Positions 46,101 through 58,442 of a DNA stretch of 64,000 nt are shown in pieces; positions within the stretch are counted from its first letter, which is position 1; each line of letters starts with the position of its first letter. Source of the stretch: Uloborus plumipes (taxonomy: Eukaryota > Arthropoda > Arachnida > Araneae > Uloboridae); NCBI GenBank assembly GCA_038373865.1, contig JAXGGA010002041.1:62001-126000 (forward strand). The letters are read 5' to 3'. The notes below the pieces were generated by a model. That model was given only the letters and a program-made list of their open reading frames with translations, was not told the DNA's origin and ran no database searches. Position numbers and translations under genes: made by a program.

Positions 46101-46284
46101 GCCGGTGTCAATCAAAAGAGAAAACGAGTCCATTCCCTAAAATAGGTAGAATTTCTACCCATTCAAATTCCCCCATCAATTGTGAATCCCATTCCTCAAT
46201 TTTCATCTGCGTATCACCCCTTCCTAAAAATGGACAATCCTGAAAAAAGGAGGAGTCATAGGCCATCTCTGCGAAGTTGAATTA
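43164..46284. other. Long stretch with no recognised gene or element
   Basis: AT-rich, scattered homopolymers (C run at 44202-44214), only short chance frames. Position inside the possible A-B intron would explain the lack of genes. Confidence 0.45.
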
Positions 46285-46286
46285 TA

Positions 46287-46522
46287 CCTCAGAACCAGAA
46301 TGACGTAAGTCCAAAAATGGCGATTTTCACTTCATTAGTGAATTGTATGCAGAATCTTATTCTGCATCGATCCATGAGAGCGGTATTCCATAAAACAAAT
46401 TCCTTCAATTATTTAGCAGCATTAATAGAGCGCGAATCCTATCCTTTGCATGCATCCGGCAATCATTTTTCCCTCCTCCTGAAAAGTTGCAAAAATAGAC
46501 TTACGTTAGTCTGGTTCTGAGG
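46287..46522. mobile_element. Mariner-type MITE
   Basis: Inverted ends CCTCAGAACCAGAATGACGT and complement with two mismatches, bounded by TA on both sides, 236 bp. Non-coding. Confidence 0.75.
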
Positions 46523-46524
46523 TA

Positions 46525-47492
46525 CACAATATACCATTCTTTTTTTTTTCAAAAGAGACGCATTCCAGATTAAATATTATTTTTCTTTTTCTGGGGGCTA
46601 AGAAAACATACACGAACTATCCTTATCGTGGGTAATTGATCCCTACGCTCTAATTGCTAACGCTTAACTGAATCTTCATCAGCATAAGACAAATGGGGAT
46701 GTTTTCGTAGCCCAGAAGAGAGCAGGACAATAATAATTACCCCGATAAACACTGCCCGGGTTAAATGTCCGTCCCTATTTCGGGAGCGGAGATATATAGG
46801 TAATTAGCCGGAATGACGTCAGATCCTGGTGGTGCACACAAGACGGTCATTTGACTCGTTATCCACTTTTCCCGGAATGGCAATTATCCGGAAACTCTCG
46901 GGATCGATTGTGGGAGAAACAAACTGTTGCTAAGGCGGGAAGAAAAAGCGCTAGCTTTCAAAGGGAACGGACACCTACGAGAGCGCTCGCAGAGAAAATG
47001 TGGGGTTTACAGAAATAGCGAAACTTGCGAGTTTCAGATTTTGACGTTTTGCAAGAATTTGGTGTTCGGAAGTCTGGTGCTTGGACAACTGCTTAGGTTT
47101 AACAGTGCGAAGTTTAGCATTAGATGTGATGCAGGCGGGTACTCATCTCCCCAAGAGCAATGGTGCGCCACCCCCCCTCCCCTCCAAATACCATAAAGTC
47201 CCCCCAAGAATGAGAGCCCTCTTCATAAAAAAAGAGAAAATTACCTCTCAAACCCCAACCCTATCTTTCAAAATTTCAATGACGCAGTTTGCATTTGTGT
47301 CATTGCTATCTTTACTTAGATACCCCTGTGTGATACAGTACATTTGCATTCAAACTCCCAGAGCATTTTTTAAGGATTTTTCACTGGGCGACACGGGGCG
47401 GTTGTCTGTCATTAAATGTGTCTGGGGGGGGGGGAACCCAAAATAGATATAAAATTTTACAAAAAAGAAAGAAAAATAACATTTATTTTTAA
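46525..47492. other. Unassigned, GC-richer patch at 46620-47000
   Basis: Mixed composition, not repeated in the window. Contains TGACGTCA-like and CCCGGAA motifs. Possibly regulatory or captured DNA, but there is no direct support. Confidence 0.3.
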
Positions 47493-47494
47493 TA

Positions 47495-48784
47495 CCGTAA
47501 AATGGGGTGAATCGGAACACTTTTCAGCTTTGATTGTAAAAAAAGGAGTTAAAAGATTTTTTTTTAATTTGATTTTTTGGGTAAAAACTTCGGTCTTGCT
47601 TTTCTTTTGATATTCCAAGCAAAGAAAAAACATTTTGAACAGTTATTATTAAAATATATAGGAAATTATGGGTGTTCCGAATCACCCCGCTGGTAGGGGT
47701 CAATCGGAACACATGTTAAAATTTTTATTTTTTTCAATTTAACCTGTAATAGGTCTCACAAACATGAGTGATTTTGATGGGGGAGAATAAGAACAGATAA
47801 TTACTGTCAAATAAAAGTATAATTTCCATACCAGTAAACGTTTATAATTTGTCAAAACGCAAAGTAATTTTGAACTTATGAAAATTGAAAATTAATTTTA
47901 AGTAATGTTTTTGAATTCAAATACAAAGATGTAACATGAATGGAAGTCGCTCATGTCGTCCACAAATATGTACTTGTCCTTAAAACTAGCAATTGTGACT
48001 TGGCTTAAGTTTTTTCATAACATCTCCTGGGATGAACTTTGCCTTTTCTATAGTTTCTTAAAATCTATGGGTTTCGTGGATTGTCCTGAAAGATTTTTTC
48101 TCTTATTCATCACTGTCTGTGTACTGGACTTTTACTACATAAGTCTATATGACTTTCCCCCTCGTATTTTAAGTAAAAAGAAGTCTCCTGGAGAAAAAAT
48201 CTTTTGAAATCTACAACTTTTTGTCATTCTAAGATCTAGTTGCTTAAGAGAAGGGATAAACAGTAATAAATCCTTGTCTCTGTCTTGATTAGAAGAATTG
48301 GGGTTAGAATCTTGGTTTTTCAAACAGTTTTTTTCAAATTAGTTTGCATTGGAACAACAGAACAAAGTGTTCCGATTCACCCCGCAATTTTTTTTCCTAT
48401 GGCATTTTTCGGAATTCTTCATTTTTATGACACAATTTATAAAAAATGTAAATTCTAATGCGATATTTTGTTGTTCAGGTACATGTATAATTGAAACATA
48501 CCACTCTTAGGTTTTAAATATAAGAAGGTTTCTCCTTGCGTATGAAGTTTTGCAGACTATGAAAACGTGATGTTTTCTGGCGTTCCACGTGCAGCCTTCT
48601 TTAGAAACCAGTAGCATTGCCAGATTGACCAAAGTAATTTTTTCCTACTTCCTATGATCTTAACTTTCTAAAAAAAAATTCACGACGAAAAATTCCCAAT
48701 AGTATATTTATGAAGAATTTCTCTGTACGGTCGGAAAGTTTTGTTCCGATTGACCCCGCTGTTCCTATACACCCCATTTTACGG
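47495..48784. mobile_element. Non-autonomous TA-type transposon (CCGTAAAATGGGGTG ends)
   Basis: Inverted ends CCGTAAAATGGGGTG with TA outside on both sides. The motif GTTCCGATT-CACCCCGC or its complement occurs at least four times (47505, 47675, 47695, 48368, 48745), as an iterated TIR-like site. No transposase. Confidence 0.7.
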
Positions 48785-49032
48785 TATTTTGAATAATATT
48801 TAAAAAAAAAAAAAAAAATTGGAAAATTTTACTCAATATTTGAAAAATTATATTCAATCTAAAAAGATGCAACAAAAATAAAACTTTTTTTCTTTTCTGG
48901 CGGGATAAGTTGAAAGAATGTACATGTGTTACTCTTTTCTTGTAGTTTTTTGCAAAAAGTACAAAAAAAAAAAAAAAAACTGTGCAAAGAATTGTGAAAA
49001 ATATAAATACATTAATGAAACACTGTACTATA

Positions 49033-50250
49033 CACTGAAGTGACAAAAGTCATGGGATACCTCTTAATATCGTGTCGGCCCTCCTTTTGCCTGGCGAAGT
49101 GCAACAACTCGACGTGGCATGGACTCAACAAGTCGTTGGAAGTCTTCTGCAGGAATATTGAGCCATGCTGTCTCGATAGACGTCCATAATTGTGAAAGCG
49201 CTGATGGGGCAGGATTTTGGGCACGAACAGATCTCTCGATGGTGTCCCATAAATGCTCAATGGGATTCATGTCGGGCGATCTAGGTGGCCAAATCATTCG
49301 TTGGAATTGTCCAGAATTTTCTTCAAACCAATTGCGAACAGTTGTGGCCCGGTGACATGGCGCATTGTCATCCATAAAAATCCCATCGTTGTTTGGGTAC
49401 ATGAAGTCCATGAATGGCTGCAAGTGATCTCCAAGTAGCTGCACATAAGCATTTCCAGTCAATGTTCGGTCCAGTCGCACTAGAGGACCAAGTCCATGCC
49501 ATGAAAAAACAGCCCACACCATTACGGAGCCACCACCAGCTTGAACAGTGCCTTGCTGACAGTTTGGGTCCATGGCTTCGTGGGGTCTGCGCCACACTCG
49601 AACCCTACCATCGGCTCTTACCAGCTCAAATCGTGACTCATCGGACCAGGCCACGGTTTTCCATTCATCTAGGGACCAACCGATATGCTCACGTGCCCAC
49701 GAGAGTCGCTGCAAGCGATGTCGTTCTGTCAGTAAAGGCACTCGAGTCGGTCTTCTGCTGGAATAGCCCAAGAAATCCAAATTTCTCCGCACAGTTCTAG
49801 CAGACACGTCCATTGTACGTCCCACATTGATTTCTACGGTGATTTGACGCAGTGTTGCTTGTCTGTTAGAATTTACGACTCTTTGCAGACGTCGCCGGTC
49901 TCGATCTTTAAGTGCAGGCGGTCGACCACTGCGCTGTCCATGGTGGGATGTTATGCCTGAAATTTCATACTCTCGGCACACTCTTGACACAGTGGATCTG
50001 GGAATGTTGAATTCTCTAACGATTTCCGAAATGGCATGACCCATGCGTCTAGCTCCAACTAACATTCCGCGTTCAAAGTCTGTTAATTCACGTCGTGCGG
50101 TCATCATCACGTTAAAACCTCTTCACATGAATAACTTGAACAGAAATGAAAGCTCTGTAAAAGCACTGCGCATTTATACCTGTTCTATGCGATGCTACTG
50201 CCATCTGAAAATTTGCATATTGCTATCCCATGACTTTTGTCACTTCAGTG
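49033..50250 (-). mobile_element. Complete Tc1-type transposon, copy B
   Basis: TIR CACTGAAGTGACAAAAGTC at both ends, TA on each side, 1218 bp, same length as copy A. Confidence 0.95.
49064..50107 (-). CDS. Tc1-type transposase, copy B
   Basis: Uninterrupted 347-residue frame starting at the first of two adjacent ATG codons. Helix-turn-helix (about 10-47), GRPP (61-64), D156, glycine-rich box (189-198), D247 and E284 are all intact. Residue 161 is E where copies A and C have Q. Copy B keeps WDTIERS after the catalytic E, and its QAKGG tail differs slightly from copy C (RAKGG). No disabling change is visible, so of the three it is an equally good candidate for a functional source. Confidence 0.95.
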   Translation of the reverse strand: MMTARRELTDFERGMLVGARRMGHAISEIVREFNIPRSTVSRVCREYEISGITSHHGQRSGRPPALKDRDRRRLQRVVNSNRQATLRQITVEINVGRTMDVSARTVRRNLDFLGYSSRRPTRVPLLTERHRLQRLSWAREHIGWSLDEWKTVAWSDESRFELVRADGRVRVWRRPHEAMDPNCQQGTVQAGGGSVMVWAVFSWHGLGPLVRLDRTLTGNAYVQLLGDHLQPFMDFMYPNNDGIFMDDNAPCHRATTVRNWFEENSGQFQRMIWPPRSPDMNPIEHLWDTIERSVRAQNPAPSALSQLWTSIETAWLNIPAEDFQRLVESMPRRVVALRQAKGGPTRY

Positions 50251-50603
50251 TATATAAAAAAGAACCACTATAACTATAGATAATCACGAATAGAGCGAAT
50301 ACTTACCCGATCTCTTGAAGTTTCATGGCCAATTTTTAAAGAATGCAATACTCTATTTTGCATTTTCTAGGCGACAAATTTTCGTCACTAGGCGACTTTA
50401 GTGTCGCCTAGTCCCTATGTTAAAAAATGCTCTGCAAACTCCTTTAAAAACAGAAAATCATCAAATTTGGAGTCGTCCTTTGGGTTTGGTTCTCTCGAAG
50501 TACCCCACGGTACCTTAAATCATCTGGGTCACTTTGCAAAACTATATAATTTTTGGTTTGTATACAACCGCGCACTTATTAGTTTCGATGCAAATAGCAA
50601 TAC

Positions 50604-50775
50604 AGTTCACCTCGTTAACTCGAACACTCTTACATCGAATTACTGCTAAAACGAACTACATTTCCGATCCACGCCCTATGGTTTGCAGCGTGTTGTTCTT
50701 CGGATAAGATTAACTACGTTTAAGCCGCATCAGTTTTAAGGCTCATTAGAGCTCGTTTTAACGAGATTCGATTGT
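50604..50775. mobile_element. Degraded pogo/Tigger-like MITE remnant
   Basis: CAGTTCACCTCGTTAACTCG at the left and TCGTTTTAACGAGATTCG at the right, with internal AAAACGAACTAC, resemble the TAACGA-rich ends of pogo-type elements. Diverged; boundaries approximate. Confidence 0.4.
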
Positions 50776-53321
50776 ACGTGACTATAACGCATTACTTATA
50801 ATTCTCTTTCACGTTTTTCTGTGCATTATTTAACTTTGTATGTCAAAATAATGACTGTTACGTACTTTTTATTTGGTCCCATCGATTTCGCTGTCAACGG
50901 GCGCTACTGTCACTTCAAAACGAACTGTAGAAAGCCCAATACTGCATTCAGTTGGCAAAAGTACAATGCCAGTTATCTACTTTTACTTTGAAAAATTAGT
51001 TGGCCCCACTGTAAACTGCTCATTCTATGTTCCGATAATTCTGAAGCAGTTGCTGCTTGGAAGCTATTCTCGAATTGTGATTTGAAGTCATTGGAATATA
51101 GGCACCCACTCGTCAATATGCAGCGATTGATGATACAGAGCTGCGTCTTGTATTGTCGTAAGTGATTACGTCCAGGTTACACCAGAAATGGTCCTACGAA
51201 TCAAACCGCGACGCAAATTTGTTGCTTTGGCTGATCAGCCTCTGCAAAAAGACGTCTCACCAGGTGAAAAATCAGTTAATTTTTTTTTTTTTGTTACTGA
51301 TAGCAAATCAAAAAAATAATTTCTTTTGGTTTCGTTATTTTCTATCCACTTTTTTATGTGGAGACTGGGCTAGTTTATATTTGTGTAAAATGAATAAATA
51401 TATTTGTGCTAAATACTAGAAAACTAAGCAACAATGTTTAAAAACAATTTAAAAAGAGAACAAAAGGAAAGGAAAACAGAAAATACGAAGTTTGAGTGTC
51501 AAGTCATCCCCTTTTTAATGAAAAAAGATGCGTCCTTTTGTCGGAGATCAAAATCATAAGCTCACGTCCCTTTACATTGAAAAGGTGACTGCTCGTAACC
51601 ACGAAACACGCATGTACGGTTTTTTTTTTTTTTTTTCAAATTATATGCTAACGCTGCTGCTGTAACGTTTTAACAGTATTGATTGTATTTTATACATTTG
51701 TGTGTTATAAGAGAAGAAATTTATACGTTTTCCCTCACAAAACCACTCGTTCCAACGCGAGATGAAAACGCTATAATTGTCTTTGTACTTCTCGATCGTG
51801 CAATGGGTAGAATAATTACATAGGCCAAGTTCAGCATCATAACTCATCACTACGATTCAAAAAATTTATCGGAAAAAAAAGAGAACAAACGACTTATGCA
51901 TACATATCTAATAACATTACGATTGGCTCCTACAATTATGTCAGGTCCTTAATAACGGTTAGTTATCCAACTCTGAAGGAAAAAAAAGGACAAGAGTGCA
52001 CATGTCCTTCGTGCTCGTGATGATCGTCACGCGATAGAATGTATACCTTCGGGTAAGAAAGCGGGGGTGTGGTGACGCCGTCATTTGGCGGGATCGTGCC
52101 TCGGCAGCGTCCCAGAAACATAATTAACACCGCAAAAAAGAACTCCCTCTCCCCTCTTCCCCCGATCGATGAGGGGACACGACATGCAGAGAAAAGAAGC
52201 TTTCTTGTGGACTACTTTGTAGATATTGAGGTTGGCAGAAAATGGAGCATGAGAATCGATGAGCTTGTATTTGCCCTAGAGCTAGTTAATGTATTTTTGT
52301 CGGAATTAGGTAGAGGAGGAATTAAACAAAATTTCTTTCTTTTTAATCTGTATAGTAAGCATACTATGAGTACATTGGTGTGCAAAATTAAGGACGAGAC
52401 ATTTTTTTCTCAGTATAATTTAGCAGAAAAGCTTTCCAAATCACTGCAAATAATACCATAAGATTCTTAAGACGTAAGAGCAAGGGTAAAGTAAGCAACA
52501 CCTCCCCAAAAAGAAATCAAAAGTATAAATAAAAAAAATACTTTATTGAAAAAGTAGCATGGAGCGCAATGCGACAGAAGGTCGAAAAAAAAAAACCATT
52601 CATAGGTGTTCAGCAAGAAACACACGACCTTCAGTTGATTATTTGAACTTCTTTGACTGTTGTCGTTTGCTGATGCTGAGTATGATGTTGTCAATGAGTT
52701 GTTGAGACATTGCTGCTCATTCCTCATGTAGCGCAAATCTCAGTTCCAGAATTGTTATTGGCAGTAAATTATTTGCTGCCAAGTATCTCCCCAGATTATT
52801 CCATACATGCTCGGTGTTATTTAAATCCTAAGACCTTGCAGGACAATGTCCTTAGAATTCTCACTCTCCGACAGCTCTTCAACAGTTACCGTGAGATATG
52901 GTGGGATTTTCCGTCTCTGAAAAGAAGCTGAAGATCTATACCACATCCAAAAAGAAGCACATAAGAATGGAGAACCTCGTTATAAAAGTAGGTCCCAGCG
53001 ATTTAATCTCCTTGCGAGATGTGAAAGTCTGTAACACTACCAATCATGGTACCTCCCAAAGTGACGACCTTTAAACCGGTAATTTTTAATCACGATAGAT
53101 GAGTTACCGTTAGATGAGTTACAGCGTTATTTAATGTAGATATACTATCAAAGCAGTAACTCATAAAATCTTGGAGCGTTTTGGTTTTGCCTTTAATCTG
53201 AAAGTCTCGTAACTTGCTAAATAATGCTAGCTACAAGTATTGAATGCCCTATCGTTGTCCATAAGTAAATTCATTTTGCCTCGCTTGAGGATGCCTGATT
53301 GTTTGTTCTTTCTTCCTCAAG
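50776..53321. other. No recognised gene; GC-richer patch at 52010-52220
   Basis: AT-rich apart from 52010-52220, which is unique here and has several CG-rich words. A weak splice-like open segment near 51163-51265 was considered and rejected. Confidence 0.4.
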
Positions 53322-53429
53322 CTCACCCTCCTCTGCGAAGAAACCTTGCCGTTCGGCAGAACCTTTATTACCAGGAGGGCAGCGAAGCAACCCTTCCCCT
53401 TCCCGGAGTTGTGCCAGAAGTGAACCTTG
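53322..53429 (+). CDS. Putative host exon B (internal, partial gene)
   Basis: A 108-bp segment between a pyrimidine-rich acceptor (GTTCTTTCTTCCTCAAG) and a consensus donor (CCTTG^GTGAGT). In the frame set by exon A it reads HPPLRRNLAVRQNL, then YYQEGSEATLPLPG and VVPEVNLG with no stop, while the other frames are less protein-like or stop. It begins and ends in phase 1, so it could be a skippable cassette. The protein is not recognised. The phase match with exon A raises confidence, but two short open segments can still coincide by chance. Confidence 0.5.
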
Positions 53430-54004
53430 GTGAGTGTCATATCACTGCTTGTGGTAGATAGAAGTTTAGTTAGTTTACTTGTACTCTTTCTGTTTTACTC
53501 ATATTCGCTTTTCCACACATCTCTTACATTCTGGAGCAATCCAACTTCAGTTCACTTTTGCTCATTCTCGTTAGTCCCACATCGTCCCTTGCATTAGAGG
53601 AGCAATCCACTTTAAATTACATTAAGCTGGGGGTTGTCATATCACTACTTGATAGAAGTTTAGTTAGTTCAGCTTCATGTTTGAGTAATGACAAATTGCT
53701 ATTTATCTCCATTTTGGACCTCAGACACCATGTAGTCCCTTTTTCATATTGTACTCGAAGTCTACAACAAGGTGCGCGCGTTCCGGTGCTCCACCTCCTG
53801 GGCCGTTAATCGCTCCTTAGGGTAGTGGCGCCCATTTCGTGCTCATACGCATACACCAACACACGTCTATACACACACCAATCGCAAATCATCATTGCGA
53901 AAAACATGATTTGAATTTAAGATGTCAAAATTTAACTACGTTTTTTTTTTTTTTTTTTTGACTAATGTTAAATTGCTATTTATTTTTTCTGCTTCTCTGC
54001 TAAT
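53430..54004. other. Sequence downstream of putative exon B
   Basis: AT-rich with a poly-T run at 53941-53959. No further exon recognised. Confidence 0.35.
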
Positions 54005-54580
54005 ATTTAGCCTACTTTCCCGTTAAAAATAAAAGAAAGACGAAAAAGTATTGAAAGTGGCTTTATGCATCTAAACAATATTGCCAAGTCAAAAAAAAAA
54101 AAAAACCGTCACAAGAAATAAAAAAGTAAAATAAATATCGAAAAATTAAAAATTGGAAAGTAGGGTTTTGTGATGGGGAAAAATGTGCGTCTGTCGATCT
54201 GTCTGTCCTACGGGTGCGACATCGAAGGCAAAATATCGATGTTTTAAGACATCGATGTTGAAAAATAATGACATCGATGGTATTGATACATCGACCAAAA
54301 AACATCGATGTTTCAAAACATCGATCTTTTTTTTCTTAAATTGCTTACACATTTGAATGTACAGTTATTCAGTTAGGGACCTGCTGTACATCAGCAGAAA
54401 ACGCGAGCGTAAAGCAGAAACGTAAAATGGATTAAATGGTGTTTCTAAGGAAAGTACCCGGATTTTCGGTTTCTGCCTTCGGTTTCGGTCGCGTTTTCCG
54501 CTGATGTGGAGCAGGGCCCTTACTTCCCATTATAAGCACCTCTCCTTATATCACTCAATTAAATTATCTTTTGTCTCCTG

Positions 54581-54847
54581 TAAGGCCCCTATATAAACGA
54601 GCCGACGCATCAAGATTAAGTTTGATCACTTTGGATCCAGCGCGTGTTTGAGGGTTGTCCTTTCTGGCGAGTTATAGCTTTTCGGTAACTTTTCACGTGA
54701 ATTTAACAAAAATTGGTAATGTCCCGAAACTTTGCTTTGGTAACCCTTGCTCCGCAACAATGAAAAATGAAAGTAAAAGTCAATAAGTTGGATCCAAAGT
54801 GGTGAAACTTAAGCTTGATGCGTCGGCCTGTCTATATAGCGGCTCTA
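54581..54847. mobile_element. Palindromic TATATA MITE, copy P4
   Basis: Ends TAAGGCCCCTATATAAACGA and CTATATAGCGGCTCTA, flanked by GTCTCCTG and ATCTCCTG (7 of 8), which indicates an 8-bp hAT-type target for the P family. Confidence 0.8.
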
Positions 54848-56114
54848 ATCTCCTGGAAAAACATCAACTGTGAGATATCGATGTCAATTAAGAAAACTCT
54901 TTTCAGTGAGATATATACTGCAACTGTTGATTAAATGTGTAACTTTTTTGTCGCATATTTTTCTAAAACTTGTTTTTTGCTGAAATGTAAAACATCAAAA
55001 CATCATTGAAAAAAATATCAAATGCAAATCAACGATATTTAAAAATCATTGACAGTAAATCATCGTTAGTTATTTAAAAAAAAAAAAAAAAAACAGATTT
55101 GGTAGATATTTCAACTAGTGGATAAAGAAAGATGTATCTTTTTCATCGCATATTTGTATTGTTTATTGCTAAAATGTAAAAAGGACATCGAAAGAAGAAA
55201 AAAAACAATTGAACGCGAAACAACGATCATTAAAAGACATAATAAAACGGCAACAAAATATAGATGTTTTAGAAACATCATGAGCAAACATCGATAATAA
55301 TCATAGAAATTTTTTATAATGAGGTTAATATCGTCGGCACCGTAATTAAAATTACGAATGTGAAAATTGGCTATTTTCAGGAGAGCCAAAACTCTGAATT
55401 AATTTTTTCCCACCTGATGCGTTTGGTATTTTTCAGTTTTTAAATTTTTTTAGATATATTTAAGAGTAAAGCTATCGTTCGAAGGTATCATTTTAATTTT
55501 AATTATTTGTAAAATTATCAATAATGATTGTTTAAAAATCTTCGCTACTTTACCAAAAGGGACATATTTGGTCGAAAGTCTCTGGATTGAAGGTAACCCT
55601 AGCAGCAATCTCATCGGCCGATGATCGGTCATTCATCGAAACCCGATGAAATTCTCATCGACCGATGATCGGATTCCGATGATCGGATTCCGATGAGTTC
55701 TCATCGGGAATTGCTCCAATATGTCTCATCGGCCAAACAGAATCCGAGCAGCAAAACCCGATGAGTTTTGCTCAAAATACGAAGAGATTTGGGACAATTC
55801 ACGAGCAGTGCAGTCCCGTGCCGATGAATTTAGGATCAATTTTGGATGAAAATACGATGTGATTTAGATAAATACGCGAGCAGTGCTGTTCTGTGGCGAT
55901 GAATTTTGGATGAAAATACGATATGATTTAGATCAATATGCGATCATTGTAGCTCGTGGCGATGAATTAAGGATCAATTTTGGATGAAAATACGATGAAA
56001 GTTGGAACAATATACGAGCAGTGTAGCTCCGTGGCGATGAATTTTGGATCAAAATACGATGAGAGTTGGATCAATATACGAGTAGTATAGTTCCGTGGCG
56101 GTGAATTTTGGATC

Positions 56115-56312
56115 ATTTTCTTTTTTCTTTTAAATGAGGCTGCAGTAGAGGCACAACCTTTTGCGGGCCTAGTGCGACCCCGCAATTAAGCATCCATTCT
56201 TTCACGATTTTCCGCATCTCGAAAATCCGCCGACTGGCCAACTCCAGGATCGAACCTGGGTTATCGGCGCGGAAAGCCGACGCTCTACCACCACGCCACC
56301 AAGTCGACGATT
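56115..56312 (-). mobile_element. tRNA-derived SINE
   Basis: On the minus strand: A-box-like TGGTGGTAGAGCG at 56293-56281, then an anticodon-like stem TCGGC/GCCGA with loop TTTCCGC (UCC, Gly-like), then B-box GGTTCGATCC at 56255-56246. The T-loop is one base short, and the sequence continues into a body with GGGGTCGCACTAGGCCCGC, so it is a SINE head and not a working tRNA gene. Confidence 0.7.
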
Positions 56313-56361
56313 AATGAAACCAACACTGCATATTTAATAAAAATTTGAGATTGGAAACATT

Positions 56362-56780
56362 TTCATCGGAAAATTTTATCATTACGACCTCTTTCCGATG
56401 AAATCTGTAGCTTTTGGCATATTTTCATCGGGAAATTTGATCGGAAGTATGTAGTTTTCCGATGAAACATAGCTCGGCTAATTTTCATCGGGAAATTCGA
56501 TCGAACCGATATTGTTTCCCGATGGAATACAGCTCGGCATATTTTCATCGGGAAATTTGATCGGAAGGATATAGTTTTCCGATGAAATATAGCTCGGCTA
56601 ATTTTCATTGGGAAACTTGATCGGAAGGATATCGTTTTCCGATGGAATATAGCTCGGCCTATTTTCATCGGGAAATTTGATCGGAAGGATATAGTTTTCC
56701 AATGAAATATAGCTCGGCTTATTTTCATCGGGAAAGTTGATCGGAAGGATATCACTTTCCGATGAAAAGTAGCTCATCGA
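56362..56780. repeat. 60-bp tandem array, about seven units
   Basis: GATGAAATATAGCTCGGC recurs at 60-bp steps from about 56401 to 56761. Because 60 is a multiple of three, one frame stays open by chance. Confidence 0.9.
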
Positions 56781-58442
56781 AAACCGTGCTCGGATACTGA
56801 TCGGAACGATGCCATCGTGCGTTACGGGATCAGTTTACGAGAAGTTCGATGCTCGGCCGAGCAAAATCCGATGAGTTGATGCTACTTGGGAAAGTATCGA
56901 ATATGAAACTTTAGAGAATATTCGATAGTTTGCAATGAAGTTTCATGGCATTCATTTTCGATACTTTACATCTAAGATACAAAATTGCTATAAAAATCAA
57001 TAATAAGGGATGAAAAGATTAAAAAAAAGTTTTGTTTTACTAAGAAAAACTTTTATTGAACACAAGATAAGGCAATAAATCCTTAAAAATATAATTTCTT
57101 TATTTGTTTAACTGTGTAAACTGTTGATTTTCATATTCGTAAATATGGCATAATTTGATCGGGCAAAGCTGTGAATTCGTAGAAATGACATTGGCTTACG
57201 ACCATCTAACAGATTTATCATTTTACCAGTAGGTAGAGCTTTTTTAGTACTACGGGAAACCATCGAACTTGAAAAACGCTATTTTTCACATTCGTTATTT
57301 TAGCATTTTGACGACGATATCGCAGCTTCTGATTAAAAATGAAAACTTTTCAATAACTATACTTATCGTATATTTTTCTTTGAATCTCTTTGCTGGAATA
57401 TAAAACATCGACATCGAAACCAACATCGAACCCAAAACATCGATGCTGGAAAAACATCGACCTTCAAACATCGATTGTAAAAACATCGATGTTCTTACCA
57501 AAATATCGATGTTTCCAAAACATCGACATCGATGTCGCAGCCCTATAACTGTCCAATTTGAACAATTTTTTTTATGTTCGAAAGATCTCAGGATTCTCAG
57601 GAAGGACAACTCATTCCTATATTTATTTAACTTCTTGATATGAACCATTTTTCGATCAATTTTGAGCTGTTCAAACAACCTGTCCCGCGATACTAACTTT
57701 TTAGTGAACAGTCCGATTTTGACAAACTTTTTCTTCTTCGAAAGATCTCATCAATTATACTTCATTCTCTTACTTAAATTTTCGATTTGAACCAGTTTTG
57801 GTTCAACATTGAATATTTCAAACAACTTGCCCTCAAATAATAACTTTTGAATAAACAGTCCGAATTGAATAAACATTTTTGTTCAAAAGATCTCGGCGAT
57901 TACACCTCATTCCCATTTTTCACTTTTTAATTTGAACCATTTTTCGTTCCGTTTGAGACCTTCAAAAAAACGTAACATTAGCGCCTTCGAGGAAATTTAA
58001 GTTGAATGTTGATCCTGAACTTAAAGGCGGATTTCCTTCAGACTAACTTTGTGAGAAAATGGTTTTGAGATGAATAATATCTCTAAAGTACTTAAATAGC
58101 CCTAATAATCTGCTGTGAGGACTCTGATTTCGACTCCGACTCCTCCGCAAACATGGCAAAATGCAGGTTCAGAAAAAAAAATGACTGACTGTGCAGACGA
58201 TTTTTTGTTTGTTTATTTATTTATTTGTTTTGTTTTATTTATTATTACCTTTTTTTTGGCAGACGATTTTTTTGGTAACAAAATTTTCTTATTCACGAGA
58301 ACATTTTATTATTTTTTTAATATTTAACAACTGGCAACGGATTAAAACTGAAATTCGAGGCATTATATTAACGAACGAGTTTTTTTATTGATCAGATGGT
58401 GGAATACCGATGTGCCAATGTACGAAGAAGTAGGCTCGTTTA

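Larger units (their letters stand above)
55598..56893. mobile_element. Foldback-type element with internal tandem repeats (CCTAGCAGCA ends)
   Basis: Inverted ends CCTAGCAGCAATCTCATCGG and, on the other strand, CCAAGTAGCATCAACTCATC. Flanks GAAGGTAAC and GAAAGTATC (7 of 9) could be a 9-bp Mutator-like target. The left half contains about five ~65-bp units with GGATGAAAATACGATG, and the right half about seven exact-period 60-bp units with TTTTCATCGGGAAATTTGAT. A SINE separates the halves. Non-coding. Confidence 0.5.
54209..57545. mobile_element. DNA transposon with ACATCGATGT-rich ends
   Basis: Inverted ends TACGGGTGCGACATCGA and complement of TAGGGCTGCGACATCGA. Both subterminal zones (54215-54325 and 57405-57540) are dense in AACATCGATGTT palindromes. 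Carries P4 (54581-54847) and the CCTAGCAGCA element (55598-56893). No transposase. Flanks do not show a clear duplication, and a small deletion at the insertion point is likely when compared with 35870-35890. Confidence 0.6.

Noticed and set aside
51163..51265. Possible extra host exon reading YVQVTPEMVLRIKP
   Set aside because: The donor is weak, the acceptor lacks a good pyrimidine tract, and the attractive frame does not match the phase of exon A. It may be a relic of a transposon.
56225..56308. A tRNA-Gly(UCC) gene on the minus strand
   Set aside because: Boxes A and B and a pairable acceptor stem exist, but the T-loop is one base short and a SINE body follows, so it is a SINE head.
56363..56755. 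Minus-strand 130-codon frame with a 20-residue repeat
   Set aside because: It is a by-product of the 60-bp tandem array, because a period divisible by three keeps the frame open. No sign of a gene.
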